DNA of 13,315 bases from an uncultured Collinsella sp. (GTDB taxonomy: Bacteria > Actinomycetota > Coriobacteriia > Coriobacteriales > Coriobacteriaceae): the NCBI GenBank assembly GCA_902494545.1, contig CABUTP010000020.1:1-13315 (forward strand), given 5' to 3'. The notes beneath the pieces are model-generated. The model was not told the DNA's origin and made no database searches. It was given only the letters and a program-made list of their open reading frames with translations. Below, piece by piece: positions 7,039 to 13,315 of this stretch (positions within the stretch are counted from its first letter, which is position 1; every line of letters starts with the position of its first letter). The translations under genes and the position numbers were made by a program.

Positions 7039-9036
7039 ATGGCAAAAAACACCGCAAACTATGGTAACGACAGTATTCGTCAGCTCAAGGACGAGGAGCG
7101 CGTACGCCTGCGCCCCGCCGTCATCTTTGGCTCGGACGGGCTCGACGGCTGCGCGCATGCCGCCTTCGAGATCCTGTCTAACGCCGTTGACGAGGCGCGC
7201 CAGGGCTACGGCAAGCTCATCACCCTTACCGCCTTTCGCGATGGCTCCATTCAGGTAGAGGACAACGGCCGCGGCTGCCCGCTCGACTGGAACCCTTCCG
7301 AGAAGCGCTTTAACTGGGAGCTCGTCTTTTGCGAGCTCTACGCCGGCGGCAAATACAACAACAACCAGGGCGGCGACTACGACTTCTCGCTCGGTACCAA
7401 CGGCCTGGGCTCGTGCGCGACCCAGTACGCTTCCGAGTACATGGACGTCACGGTCTGGCGCGACAGCAACAAGTACTCCCTGCACTTTAAGAAGGGCAAG
7501 GTCGTCGGCGCCAAGAAGAAGGCACTCGAAATCGAACCCAGCGACGAGAACCGCACCGGCACCACCATCAAGTGGCGCCCCGATCTTGAGGTCTTTACCT
7601 CCATCAGTATCCCCCACGAGTGGTATCGCGAGACCATGCGCCGCCAGGCCGTGGTCAACGCCAACGTGACCTTCCGCCTGCGCATCGAGGGCGACGATGG
7701 CGAGTTTTCCGAAGAGGATTTTTGCTATCCCAAGGGCATCGAAGACTACGTGCTCGAGAAGGTCGGTACCGACTACCTCACCGAGCCCTTCTTTATCGAG
7801 GCCGACCGTCGCGGTCGCGATCGCGAGGACCTACCCGACTACAACGTAAAAATCACTGCTTGCATGTGCTTCTCGCGCACTTTCATGATGCAGGAGTACT
7901 ACCACAACTCATCGTGGCTCGAGAACGGCGGCTCGCCCGAGAAGGCTGCCCGCAGCGCTCTGACCAGCGCCATCGATGCCTACATCAAGCAACAGGGCAA
8001 GTACAACAAAAACGAGAGCGGCATTAAGTGGCAGGACGTCCAGGACTGCCTGGTACTGGTGACCAACTGCTTCTCCACCCAGACGTCCTACGAGAACCAG
8101 ACCAAAAAGGCCATCAATAACCGCTTTATCCAGCAGGCCATGACGGCCTTCTTTAAGGAGCGCCTCTCGACCTACTTGATCGAGAACAAAGATGCCGCCA
8201 ACAAGATCATGGAGCAGGTGCTCATCAATAAGCGTTCGCGCGAGAACGCCGAAAAGACGCGCCAGAGCATCAAAACCAACCTGCAGCAGAAGACCGACAT
8301 GGCCAACCGCGTGCAGAAGTTCATCGACTGCCGCTCCAAGGACAAGACCCGTCGCGAGATCTACATCGTAGAGGGCGACTCGGCAGCAGGCGCCATTCGC
8401 ACCTCGCGCGATGCCGAGTTCCAGGGCGTTATGCCCGTCCGCGGTAAGATCCTCAACTGCCTGAAGGAAGACTATCCGCGCATCTTTAAGTCCGACATCA
8501 TCATGGACCTCATGCGCGTGCTGGGCTGCGGCGTGGAGATCAAAGACAAGCGCATCAAGAACCTCGGCGCCTTTGACCTGGACAACCTCAACTGGAACAA
8601 AGTCATTATCTGTACGGACGCCGACGTCGACGGTTACCACATCCGCACGCTCGTGCTCACCATGCTCTATCGCCTGGTGCCCACGCTCATCGACGAGGGT
8701 TACGTGTATATCGCCGAGTCGCCGCTCTACGAGATCAACTGCAAAGAGAAGACCTACTTTGCCTACACCGAGCTCGAAAAGAACGGCATTCTTAAGGAGA
8801 TCGGCGACCAAAAGTGCTCCATCAACCGCTCCAAGGGTCTTGGTGAGAACGACCCGGACATGATGTGGCTCACCACCATGAACCCCGAGACGCGCCGCCT
8901 GATTAAGGTGGAGCCCGAGGACGTCACCAAGATGGAGACCATGTTCAACCTGTTGCTGGGCAACGACGAGGCGGGCCGCAAGCGCCATATCTCCGAGCAC
9001 GGCAAGGAATACCTGGACCAGCTGGACCTGCAGTAG
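7039..9036 (+). CDS. parE: Type IIA DNA topoisomerase B subunit (topoisomerase IV/ParE-like, divergent)
   Basis: This 665-residue protein has the GyrB/ParE order: GHKL ATPase domain, transducer, Toprim and C-terminal tail. In the ATPase domain, FEILSNAVDEA places the general base Glu44 and Mg-binding Asn48; DNGRG (75-79) and the lid GTNGLGS (about 119-125) contact ATP. Q354-T355-K356 is the transducer QTK loop. Toprim has EGDSAAG (445-451), PVRGKILN (466-473), DADVDG (527-532) and SKGLGE (598-603), so the catalytic acidic residues are all present. It differs from ordinary GyrB at many conserved sites (RPAVIFGS for RPGMYIGS, EGDSAAG for EGDSAGG, GTNGLGSCAT for GLHGVGVSVV), as in the second topoisomerase pair of Clostridia and Coriobacteriia. 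It breaks and passes DNA with ATP as part of A2B2, together with the gene 45 bases downstream. The parE symbol is by analogy. Confidence 0.93.
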   Translation: MAKNTANYGNDSIRQLKDEERVRLRPAVIFGSDGLDGCAHAAFEILSNAVDEARQGYGKLITLTAFRDGSIQVEDNGRGCPLDWNPSEKRFNWELVFCELYAGGKYNNNQGGDYDFSLGTNGLGSCATQYASEYMDVTVWRDSNKYSLHFKKGKVVGAKKKALEIEPSDENRTGTTIKWRPDLEVFTSISIPHEWYRETMRRQAVVNANVTFRLRIEGDDGEFSEEDFCYPKGIEDYVLEKVGTDYLTEPFFIEADRRGRDREDLPDYNVKITACMCFSRTFMMQEYYHNSSWLENGGSPEKAARSALTSAIDAYIKQQGKYNKNESGIKWQDVQDCLVLVTNCFSTQTSYENQTKKAINNRFIQQAMTAFFKERLSTYLIENKDAANKIMEQVLINKRSRENAEKTRQSIKTNLQQKTDMANRVQKFIDCRSKDKTRREIYIVEGDSAAGAIRTSRDAEFQGVMPVRGKILNCLKEDYPRIFKSDIIMDLMRVLGCGVEIKDKRIKNLGAFDLDNLNWNKVIICTDADVDGYHIRTLVLTMLYRLVPTLIDEGYVYIAESPLYEINCKEKTYFAYTELEKNGILKEIGDQKCSINRSKGLGENDPDMMWLTTMNPETRRLIKVEPEDVTKMETMFNLLLGNDEAGRKRHISEHGKEYLDQLDLQ

Positions 9037-9081
9037 CAGCAAATCGATAACGACGGCCCATAAGAAGTTCAAGAGGAAATC

Positions 9082-11322
9082 GTGGCAAAGAAGAAGACGA
9101 AGAACCAGCCAAAGAAAAAGCAGGTCAACGCCGAGAACGTCATCGGCCTGCACTCCGAGGTCACCGATCAGCCGATCACGCAGACGCTCGAGGTCAACTA
9201 CATGCCCTACGCCATGAGCGTCAACGTCTCGCGTGCGTTCCCCGAGATCGACGGCTTTAAGCCCTCGCACCGCAAGCTGCTCTACACCATGTATAAGATG
9301 GGTCTGCTCAAGGGCGAGCGCCAGAAGAGCGCCAACATTGTGGGCCAGACCATGAAGCTCAACCCGCACGGCGATGCCGCGATCTACGAGACGATGGTGC
9401 GTCTGGCAACCGGCAACGAGGCGTTGCTCGCGCCGTTCGTTGAGTCGAAGGGCAACTTTGGCAAGTATTATTCGGGCGATCTGAGCTACGCCGCCTCGCG
9501 TTATACCGAGGCCAAGCTCTCCCCCATCAGCGCCGAGATCTTCAAGGACATCGACAAGGACCCGGTCGACTTCGTTGACAGCTACGACGGCGCCATGAAG
9601 GAGCCGCGCCTGCTGCCCACCACGTTCCCCAACATCCTTGTCTCGGCCAACAAGGGCATCGGCGTCGCTATGGCGTCCGATATCTGCGGTTTCAACCTCA
9701 ACGAGGTTTGCACCGCCACAATGCACTACCTGCAGGATCCCGACTGCGACCTGCTCGAGTACATGCCCATGCCCGACTTCTCGACCGGCGGTGAGATCAT
9801 CTATCGCCGCGAGGAGATGGAGAAAATCATCGAGACCGGCCTTGGCAGCTTCCAAATCCGCTCCCGCTGGCGCTGGATTCCCGAAGAGCGCATCATCGAG
9901 GTGTACGAGATTCCCTACACCACCAAGACCGATGTCATCATCGAGCGCATCGTCAAGCTCTCCAAAGAGGGCAAGGTCAAGGAGATCGCTGACATCCGCG
10001 ACGAGACCGACCTCTCGGGCCTGCGCATCGCCATCGACCTTAAGCGCGGCGTCGACCCCGACAAGCTCATGGCCAAGCTCTATCGCTCGACCACGCTGCA
10101 GGATTCGTTCTCGTGCAACTTCAACGTGCTCGTCGACGGCTATCCCCGTGTTATGGGCGTGCGCCAGATTCTGCACGAGTGGGTCAAGTGGCGTATTGAG
10201 TCCACGCGTCGCCGCATTAACTTTGACTTAGGCAAAAAGTCCGAGCGCCTGCACCTGCTGCACGGCCTCGAGGCGATCTTACTCGATATCGACAAGGCTA
10301 TCGCCATCATCCGCGGCACCAAGCTCGAAGCCGAGGTCGTGCCCAACCTTATGAAGGGTTTCGACATCGACGAGACCCAGGCCGAGTTTGTTGCCGAGCT
10401 TAAGCTCCGCAACATCAACGAGGAGTACATCCTCAACCGCACCAAGGACATTGCCAAGCTTGAGGGCGAGATTGCCGAGCTTGAGGAGATCCTCTCCAGC
10501 GAGGAGAACATCAAGAAGGTCATCAGCGACGAGCTGGCCGCGGTCAACAAGAAATATGTGATGCCGCGTCGCACGGGCAGGATCGAGCCCCACGAGGTCA
10601 TCGAGGTAAGCCTGGAGCCCGAGGTCGAGGAGTACCCGGTCACCATCATGCTCTCGCGCGATGGCTACCTTAAGAAGATGACGGACCGCGTGCTTAAGAA
10701 GGCCACCACGCTCAAGTACAAGGACGGCGACAAGCCCTTTATCGAGTTCCCGTCCTCCAACACCCACGAGCTGCTCGTGTTTACCAACAAGAGCCAGGTG
10801 TACAAGTGCAAGGTTGCGGCGTTTGAGGATACCAAGTCGGCCCAGCTGGGCTCGTACCTGCCGACCGATCTCGAGATGGAACCCGATGAGAGTGTCATCT
10901 GGGTCATCGACCCCGAGGACTACAAGGCCGACGTGCTGTTCGTCTTTGAGAACGGCCGCGTGGTGCGCGTCGCGCTTTCCGGATACGTCACCAAGACCAA
11001 CCGCAAGCGCCTCAAGAACGCCATCTACGGTGGCAGCAAGCTGCTGTATGCCCAGGTGCTCAAGGAGGACCGCGACATCGCGCTGGTCTCGAGCGACTAT
11101 CGTTTGATGAACTTCAACACGTCGCTGCTCAAGACCAAGACGACCACCAACACGCAGGGCGTCCAGGCCTTTACGGCCAAGAAGGGCCGCTCGGTCACCA
11201 CCGTCGGCACGACCGAGGAAATCCTTGGCGCCGGCGTCTCGGCCGAAAAGTTCACCGCGCAGAGCCTCCCCTCCGCCGGTGCCCTCATGAAGGAAAACGA
11301 CATGCCGAGTTTGTTTGACTAA
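9082..11322 (+). CDS. parC: Type IIA DNA topoisomerase A subunit (topoisomerase IV/ParC-like, divergent)
   Basis: This 746-residue protein is the DNA-cleaving partner of the preceding subunit. The basic N-terminus is followed by the winged-helix core: FKPSHRKLLYTM, the NPHGDAAIYE helix (94-103), and SRYTEAKLS with catalytic Tyr141 preceded by Arg140. NILVSANKGIGVAMAS corresponds to the canonical segment carrying the DNA-intercalating isoleucine. A long coiled-coil section (about 355-500) leads to a C-terminal domain of about 245 residues with degenerate beta-pinwheel repeats. No GyrA box (QRRGGKG) is visible, so negative supercoiling is unlikely and a decatenating or relaxing role fits better. 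At the quinolone-contacting positions Ala99 replaces the usual Ser and Glu103 is present. The GTG start at 9082 is supported by AGAGG five bases upstream; the 45-base gap indicates co-transcription with the B subunit. Confidence 0.93.
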   Translation: MAKKKTKNQPKKKQVNAENVIGLHSEVTDQPITQTLEVNYMPYAMSVNVSRAFPEIDGFKPSHRKLLYTMYKMGLLKGERQKSANIVGQTMKLNPHGDAAIYETMVRLATGNEALLAPFVESKGNFGKYYSGDLSYAASRYTEAKLSPISAEIFKDIDKDPVDFVDSYDGAMKEPRLLPTTFPNILVSANKGIGVAMASDICGFNLNEVCTATMHYLQDPDCDLLEYMPMPDFSTGGEIIYRREEMEKIIETGLGSFQIRSRWRWIPEERIIEVYEIPYTTKTDVIIERIVKLSKEGKVKEIADIRDETDLSGLRIAIDLKRGVDPDKLMAKLYRSTTLQDSFSCNFNVLVDGYPRVMGVRQILHEWVKWRIESTRRRINFDLGKKSERLHLLHGLEAILLDIDKAIAIIRGTKLEAEVVPNLMKGFDIDETQAEFVAELKLRNINEEYILNRTKDIAKLEGEIAELEEILSSEENIKKVISDELAAVNKKYVMPRRTGRIEPHEVIEVSLEPEVEEYPVTIMLSRDGYLKKMTDRVLKKATTLKYKDGDKPFIEFPSSNTHELLVFTNKSQVYKCKVAAFEDTKSAQLGSYLPTDLEMEPDESVIWVIDPEDYKADVLFVFENGRVVRVALSGYVTKTNRKRLKNAIYGGSKLLYAQVLKEDRDIALVSSDYRLMNFNTSLLKTKTTTNTQGVQAFTAKKGRSVTTVGTTEEILGAGVSAEKFTAQSLPSAGALMKENDMPSLFD

Positions 11323-11358
11323 AACAACGGCAGTCAAACCGTCATGGTTTTACAAAGC

Positions 11359-11401
11359 AGCGGGGCCCGGAGCGCAGCAATATCGCGCTCCGGGCCCCGC
11401 T
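11359..11401 (+). terminator. Perfect 17-bp GC-rich hairpin after the topoisomerase operon
   Basis: The arms AGCGGGGCCCGGAGCGC (11359-11375) and their exact complement (11385-11401) enclose a 9-base loop. It begins 36 bases after the stop codon, the expected site for operon termination. There is no U-tract directly after it, so it may act as a 3'-end stabiliser or Rho-assisted terminator. A weak AAACC/GGTTT hairpin sits just upstream. Confidence 0.65.
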
Positions 11402-11478
11402 CGCTGCAACGTAGTCGGAATAATAGGAATCCCCGTTTTTCACTCCTGCAATCCCACGGCACAAGACATGTTAAGCCG

Positions 11479-11535
11479 TTAGCAAAACTTGCAAAATTTA
11501 GCAAAAGTTGCAAAAGTTAGCAAAACCTGCAAAGG
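11479..11535 (+). repeat. Three tandem 19-base repeats (iteron-like)
   Basis: Three consecutive units at 11479-11497, 11498-11516 and 11517-11535 follow the pattern TTAGCAAAAGTTGCAAAAG. Unit 1 has CTT in the middle and ends in T; unit 3 has CCT and ends in AGG. Each unit holds two GCAAAA boxes 9-10 bases apart, giving six boxes close to helical phase. The array ends nine bases before the point where recognisable ATPase homology begins (11544). It could be a binding array for a DNA-binding protein or the scar of the event that truncated the ATPase gene. Confidence 0.8.
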
Positions 11536-12431
11536 GGCCACCATGGATTGCAGCAAATGTCTCCGCCATGCCAGGCATGCTCGAAGATATTATCGAGCGA
11601 ACCAAAGAAGCCGCAGATAGCTACCTCTCACAGCCTCACGCGCGCATAAACGGTGTTCAAATTGGCCCAGTGGGCATCGATTGGACATATGCTCAAGAGG
11701 CTCAGGGCAACTGGCGCACGCGCATGAATGGCATCTTTAAGCAACTCGAAAAACATGACATCGGACTTCTCATCACCATCGATGAAGTCACCGTCGATCT
11801 CGAAGAAATGCTTCAATTTGCCTCTGTTTACCAGCACTTTGTACGCGAAGGTAAAAAAGTTGCCCTACTCATGGCAGGACTGCCCTACAAAGTATCGGCG
11901 TTGCTGCGTAACGATTCCGTCTCGTTCCTCAGGCGTTCCCAATATCATCAGTTAGGACGAATCACTGACGTTGAAATTGCAAACGCATTCCGCAAAACCG
12001 TTGAGGCCGGAGGCCGCTCAATCACGCCAGAAGCGCTCGAGGATGCCGTGAAGGCCGTCGACGGATTTCCCTATATGATGCAGCTCGTCGGATATCGCAC
12101 ATGGGATGTTTCGGAGAACTCGCCCAAAATCAGCACACCCGATGTCCGGCAGGGTTCTCTGCTTGCCCGCATGGAGCTGCGTGATCGAATTCTCGAAACG
12201 ACCTATCGGGAGCTTTCCGATAAAGACATTGAGTTTTTGCTCGCGATGCTGCCCGATTCTGGCCCCAGCAGAGTCTCGGAGATAGCCAAACGCATGGGCG
12301 TCGCCAGCAACTACGCAAGCCAATACAAACGCCGCCTCCTGGAGGACGGCGTCATTGGAGAGCGCGGGCGTGGTCTCGTCGGCTTTGACATTCCCGCGTT
12401 CAGGGAGTTCTTGAACGAGAAGGCGTTTTAG
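11508..12431 (+). pseudogene. AAA+ ATPase (Orc1/Cdc6-like ATP-binding protein) lacking its Walker A region
   Basis: The frame ends at 12431. From Trp at 11544 onward the sequence reads like the body of the bacterial Orc1-like ATP-binding proteins common in Actinobacteria: WIAANVSAMPGML, a Walker B at about residues 87-94 (LLITIDEV), the sensor-1-like segment LLMAGLP, a LRRSQYHQLGRI lid region, and a C-terminal winged helix (about 235-302; VSEIAKRMGVASNYASQYKRRL). Family members normally carry 60-90 more N-terminal residues with the P-loop GxxGxGKT. That part is absent, and the space upstream holds only the repeats and the topoisomerase terminator. The frame's first possible start (TTG 11508) lies inside the repeats; the first ATG in frame is 11568. 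Neither has a ribosome binding site. ATP binding should be lost, so a truncated pseudogene is the best reading. A residual DNA-binding product cannot be excluded. Confidence 0.75.
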
Positions 12432-12460
12432 CACGCCGGAATTGTCCGCGGAAGCATCAA

Positions 12461-12525
12461 CGCATGGCAATCAGCATTCCTCTTGGCAAGGGGGTAGGCT
12501 TTCCGCCAACGCTGATTGCCATGCG
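12461..12525. terminator. Long hairpin between convergent genes
   Basis: A perfect 15-bp inverted repeat (CGCATGGCAATCAGC at 12461-12475, complement at 12511-12525) encloses a 35-base loop with an inner 5-bp stem (TTGGC 12483-12487 / GCCAA 12505-12509). It lies 29 bases after the ATPase remnant and 12 bases after the stop of the minus-strand reductase gene. It is suited to be a shared terminator or 3' barrier for both, although neither side has a real U-tract. Confidence 0.5.
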
Positions 12526-12537
12526 CTCCTCTTGTCC

Positions 12538-13068
12538 TTAGGCGAGCTTGCGAGCGAGCTCACGCACCTCTTCCAACTTGGGCGAGGAGGCCATGCTGTC
12601 GCGCTCGGTCATACCGCTGATGGTGACAATACCCTGGTCCTCCCACTTGCAGTACGCGCATGCGGACTTGTACATAGCGATCGCCGCATCATAGACGCCC
12701 TCGCTGTGGCTATCGAGCAAAAGGACCGTCTTGGTGAACGGGAAGCCCGTGGCGCCGAAGGCGTACAGGCGGTCGATGGCGGCCTTCTCCTGCGCGGTGA
12801 TATCGAACCAGTAGATGGGCGAGGCGAAGACAACCATGTCGGCGTCCTTCAGCGACTCGATCACGTTGGCCATGTCGTCCTTCTGCACACAGGCGGCCTC
12901 GTGGGCAAAGCAGTACTGGCATCCCAGACAACCAGCGATCTTTTTACTGGCAACGCGGATGACCTCGACCGTATGGCCGACCTCGCGCGCGGTCTCGGCA
13001 AACGCCTCGACCATGGTATCGGTATTGGCGCCCTTACGCGGGCTGCCGCTCAATACAACGATATTCAT
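12538..13068 (-). CDS. Flavodoxin-fold NAD(P)H-dependent oxidoreductase, iron-sulfur flavoprotein-like
   Basis: This 176-residue protein has the FMN-binding loop SGSPRKGANTD (7-17) at its N-terminus and the second flavin-contact segment FASPIYWFDITAQEKAAIDR (81-100), both typical of the NADPH-dependent FMN reductase/flavodoxin family. Between them is a compact cysteine motif with Cys47, Cys50, Cys53 and Cys60 (C-X2-C-X2-C-X6-C). This matches the CX2CX2CX4-7C spacing that binds the 4Fe-4S cluster in iron-sulfur flavoproteins of anaerobes. It is probably a soluble cytoplasmic electron-transfer protein; its substrate is unknown. ATG at 13068 has a strong GGAGGGAG ribosome binding site. It lies downstream of the hydrolase on the same strand, but a 145-base gap with its own possible promoter suggests separate expression. 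Confidence 0.92.
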   Translation of the reverse strand: MNIVVLSGSPRKGANTDTMVEAFAETAREVGHTVEVIRVASKKIAGCLGCQYCFAHEAACVQKDDMANVIESLKDADMVVFASPIYWFDITAQEKAAIDRLYAFGATGFPFTKTVLLLDSHSEGVYDAAIAMYKSACAYCKWEDQGIVTISGMTERDSMASSPKLEEVRELARKLA

Positions 13069-13084
13069 AAGAATCTCCCTCCTT

Positions 13085-13106
13085 CATGCCGCAGGCGCGC
13101 GGCATG
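13085..13106 (-). promoter_or_regulatory. Leader hairpin next to the ribosome binding site of the flavoprotein gene
   Basis: CATGCCGC (13085-13092) and GCGGCATG (13099-13106) form a perfect 8-bp stem with a 6-base loop. On the minus strand the stem ends immediately before AAGGAGGGAG, 16 bases before the ATG. On the plus strand the same hairpin is followed by TTTTCTT, so it could also terminate antisense transcription. Confidence 0.5.
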
Positions 13107-13110
13107 TTTT

Positions 13111-13140
13111 CTTGTAGCCAAAACGAATGGAGTTAATCAA
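13111..13140 (-). promoter_or_regulatory. Possible promoter of the flavoprotein gene
   Basis: On the minus strand TTGATT (13135-13140) and TACAAG (13111-13116) are separated by 18 bases, each matching four of six consensus bases. Transcription from here would include the leader hairpin at 13085-13106. The match is modest. Confidence 0.35.
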
Positions 13141-13213
13141 TCGCCTCGTTTCAGCTACTCCCACTCCTTAGAAGAATCGTCGCTGGAAACTTGGTATTGA
13201 ATCAAGGCGCGCC

Positions 13214-13315
13214 TTATTTCAGGTATTCCTCAAAGAATGCCTTCAGCTTTCCAAACGGAATGATGTCCATCTGATCGTAAAGGTCGGTGTGGCTGGCACC
13301 AGGGATAATGAGCAA
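13214..13315 (-). CDS. Alpha/beta hydrolase, C-terminal end (cut by window edge)
   Basis: The last 33 codons of a minus-strand gene are visible, ending in TAA at 13214-13216. The peptide reads LLIIPGASHTDLYDQMD, then IIPFGKLKAFFEEYLK. GASHTDLYD is the catalytic-histidine motif at the end of many COG1073-type alpha/beta hydrolases, and IIPF followed by a final amphipathic helix (KAFFEEYLK) is the usual ending. The catalytic Ser and Asp lie outside the window, so substrate and completeness cannot be judged. The palindrome AAGGCGCGCCTT (13204-13215) overlaps the stop codon. Confidence 0.8.
   Translation of the reverse strand: MLIIPGASHTDLYDQMDIIPFGKLKAFFEEYLK

Noticed and set aside
7909..10176. 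Very long open frame on the minus strand opposite both topoisomerase genes
   Set aside because: It is antisense to two clearly conserved genes, runs across their junction, and its Val/Leu/Asp/His-rich composition is what codon-biased GC-rich genes give in reverse.
4986..12431. XRE module, repeats and truncated ATPase as parts of a single mobile or defence system
   Set aside because: They are separated by a housekeeping-type topoisomerase operon and a lipoprotein on the opposite strand, with no integrase, transposase, nuclease or attachment repeats.
12442..13200. Plus-strand open frame opposite the flavoprotein gene
   Set aside because: It is antisense to a gene with clear FMN-binding motifs and a strong ribosome binding site.

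Overview
The window looks like chromosomal DNA from a Coriobacteriia member, most likely Collinsella or a close relative. This is inferred from the moderately high GC content, a cell-wall sorting signal of the LAxTG-D type, and a divergent type IIA topoisomerase pair of the kind found in Clostridia and Coriobacteriia. No 16S or other phylogenetic marker is present, so the assignment is tentative. No tRNA, rRNA, CRISPR array, transposase or prophage gene was seen.

Layout. (1) 1-4304, plus strand: a very large secreted surface protein whose 5' end lies outside the window. It is split by a one-base frameshift near 2540; the downstream part ends in a Ser/Gly linker, LAGTG-D, a hydrophobic helix and an Arg-Arg tail. 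(2) 4351-5306, minus strand: a two-gene module of a small XRE-family repressor and a four-helix membrane protein. It has a near-consensus sigma-70 promoter embedded in repeated operator-like sites and a strong terminator. (3) 5392-6471, minus strand: a lipoprotein of unknown function with its own terminator, related in sequence to the first one. (4) 6472-7038: a 567-base divergent intergenic region with an AT-rich patch containing several GTTTAAAC-like palindromic sites. (5) 7039-11322, plus strand: genes for the B and A subunits of a divergent type IIA DNA topoisomerase (topoisomerase IV-like), followed by a 17-bp perfect hairpin. (6) 11479-12431: three tandem 19-base repeats running directly into an AAA+ ATPase gene that has lost its N-terminal Walker A region. 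(7) 12461-13315, minus strand: a flavodoxin-fold reductase with a compact four-cysteine motif like that of iron-sulfur flavoproteins, preceded by the 3' end of an alpha/beta-hydrolase gene cut by the window edge.

How the genes work together. The two topoisomerase subunits should form one A2B2 enzyme that decatenates or relaxes DNA. The A subunit shows no GyrA box, so it is probably not a supercoiling gyrase. The XRE gene and membrane protein form one autoregulated operon. The other genes are functionally independent neighbours. I did not identify a complete new defence or mobile system. The most unusual structures are the repeat-ATPase junction, the repressor promoter architecture, the AT-rich palindrome cluster, and the frameshifted surface protein.
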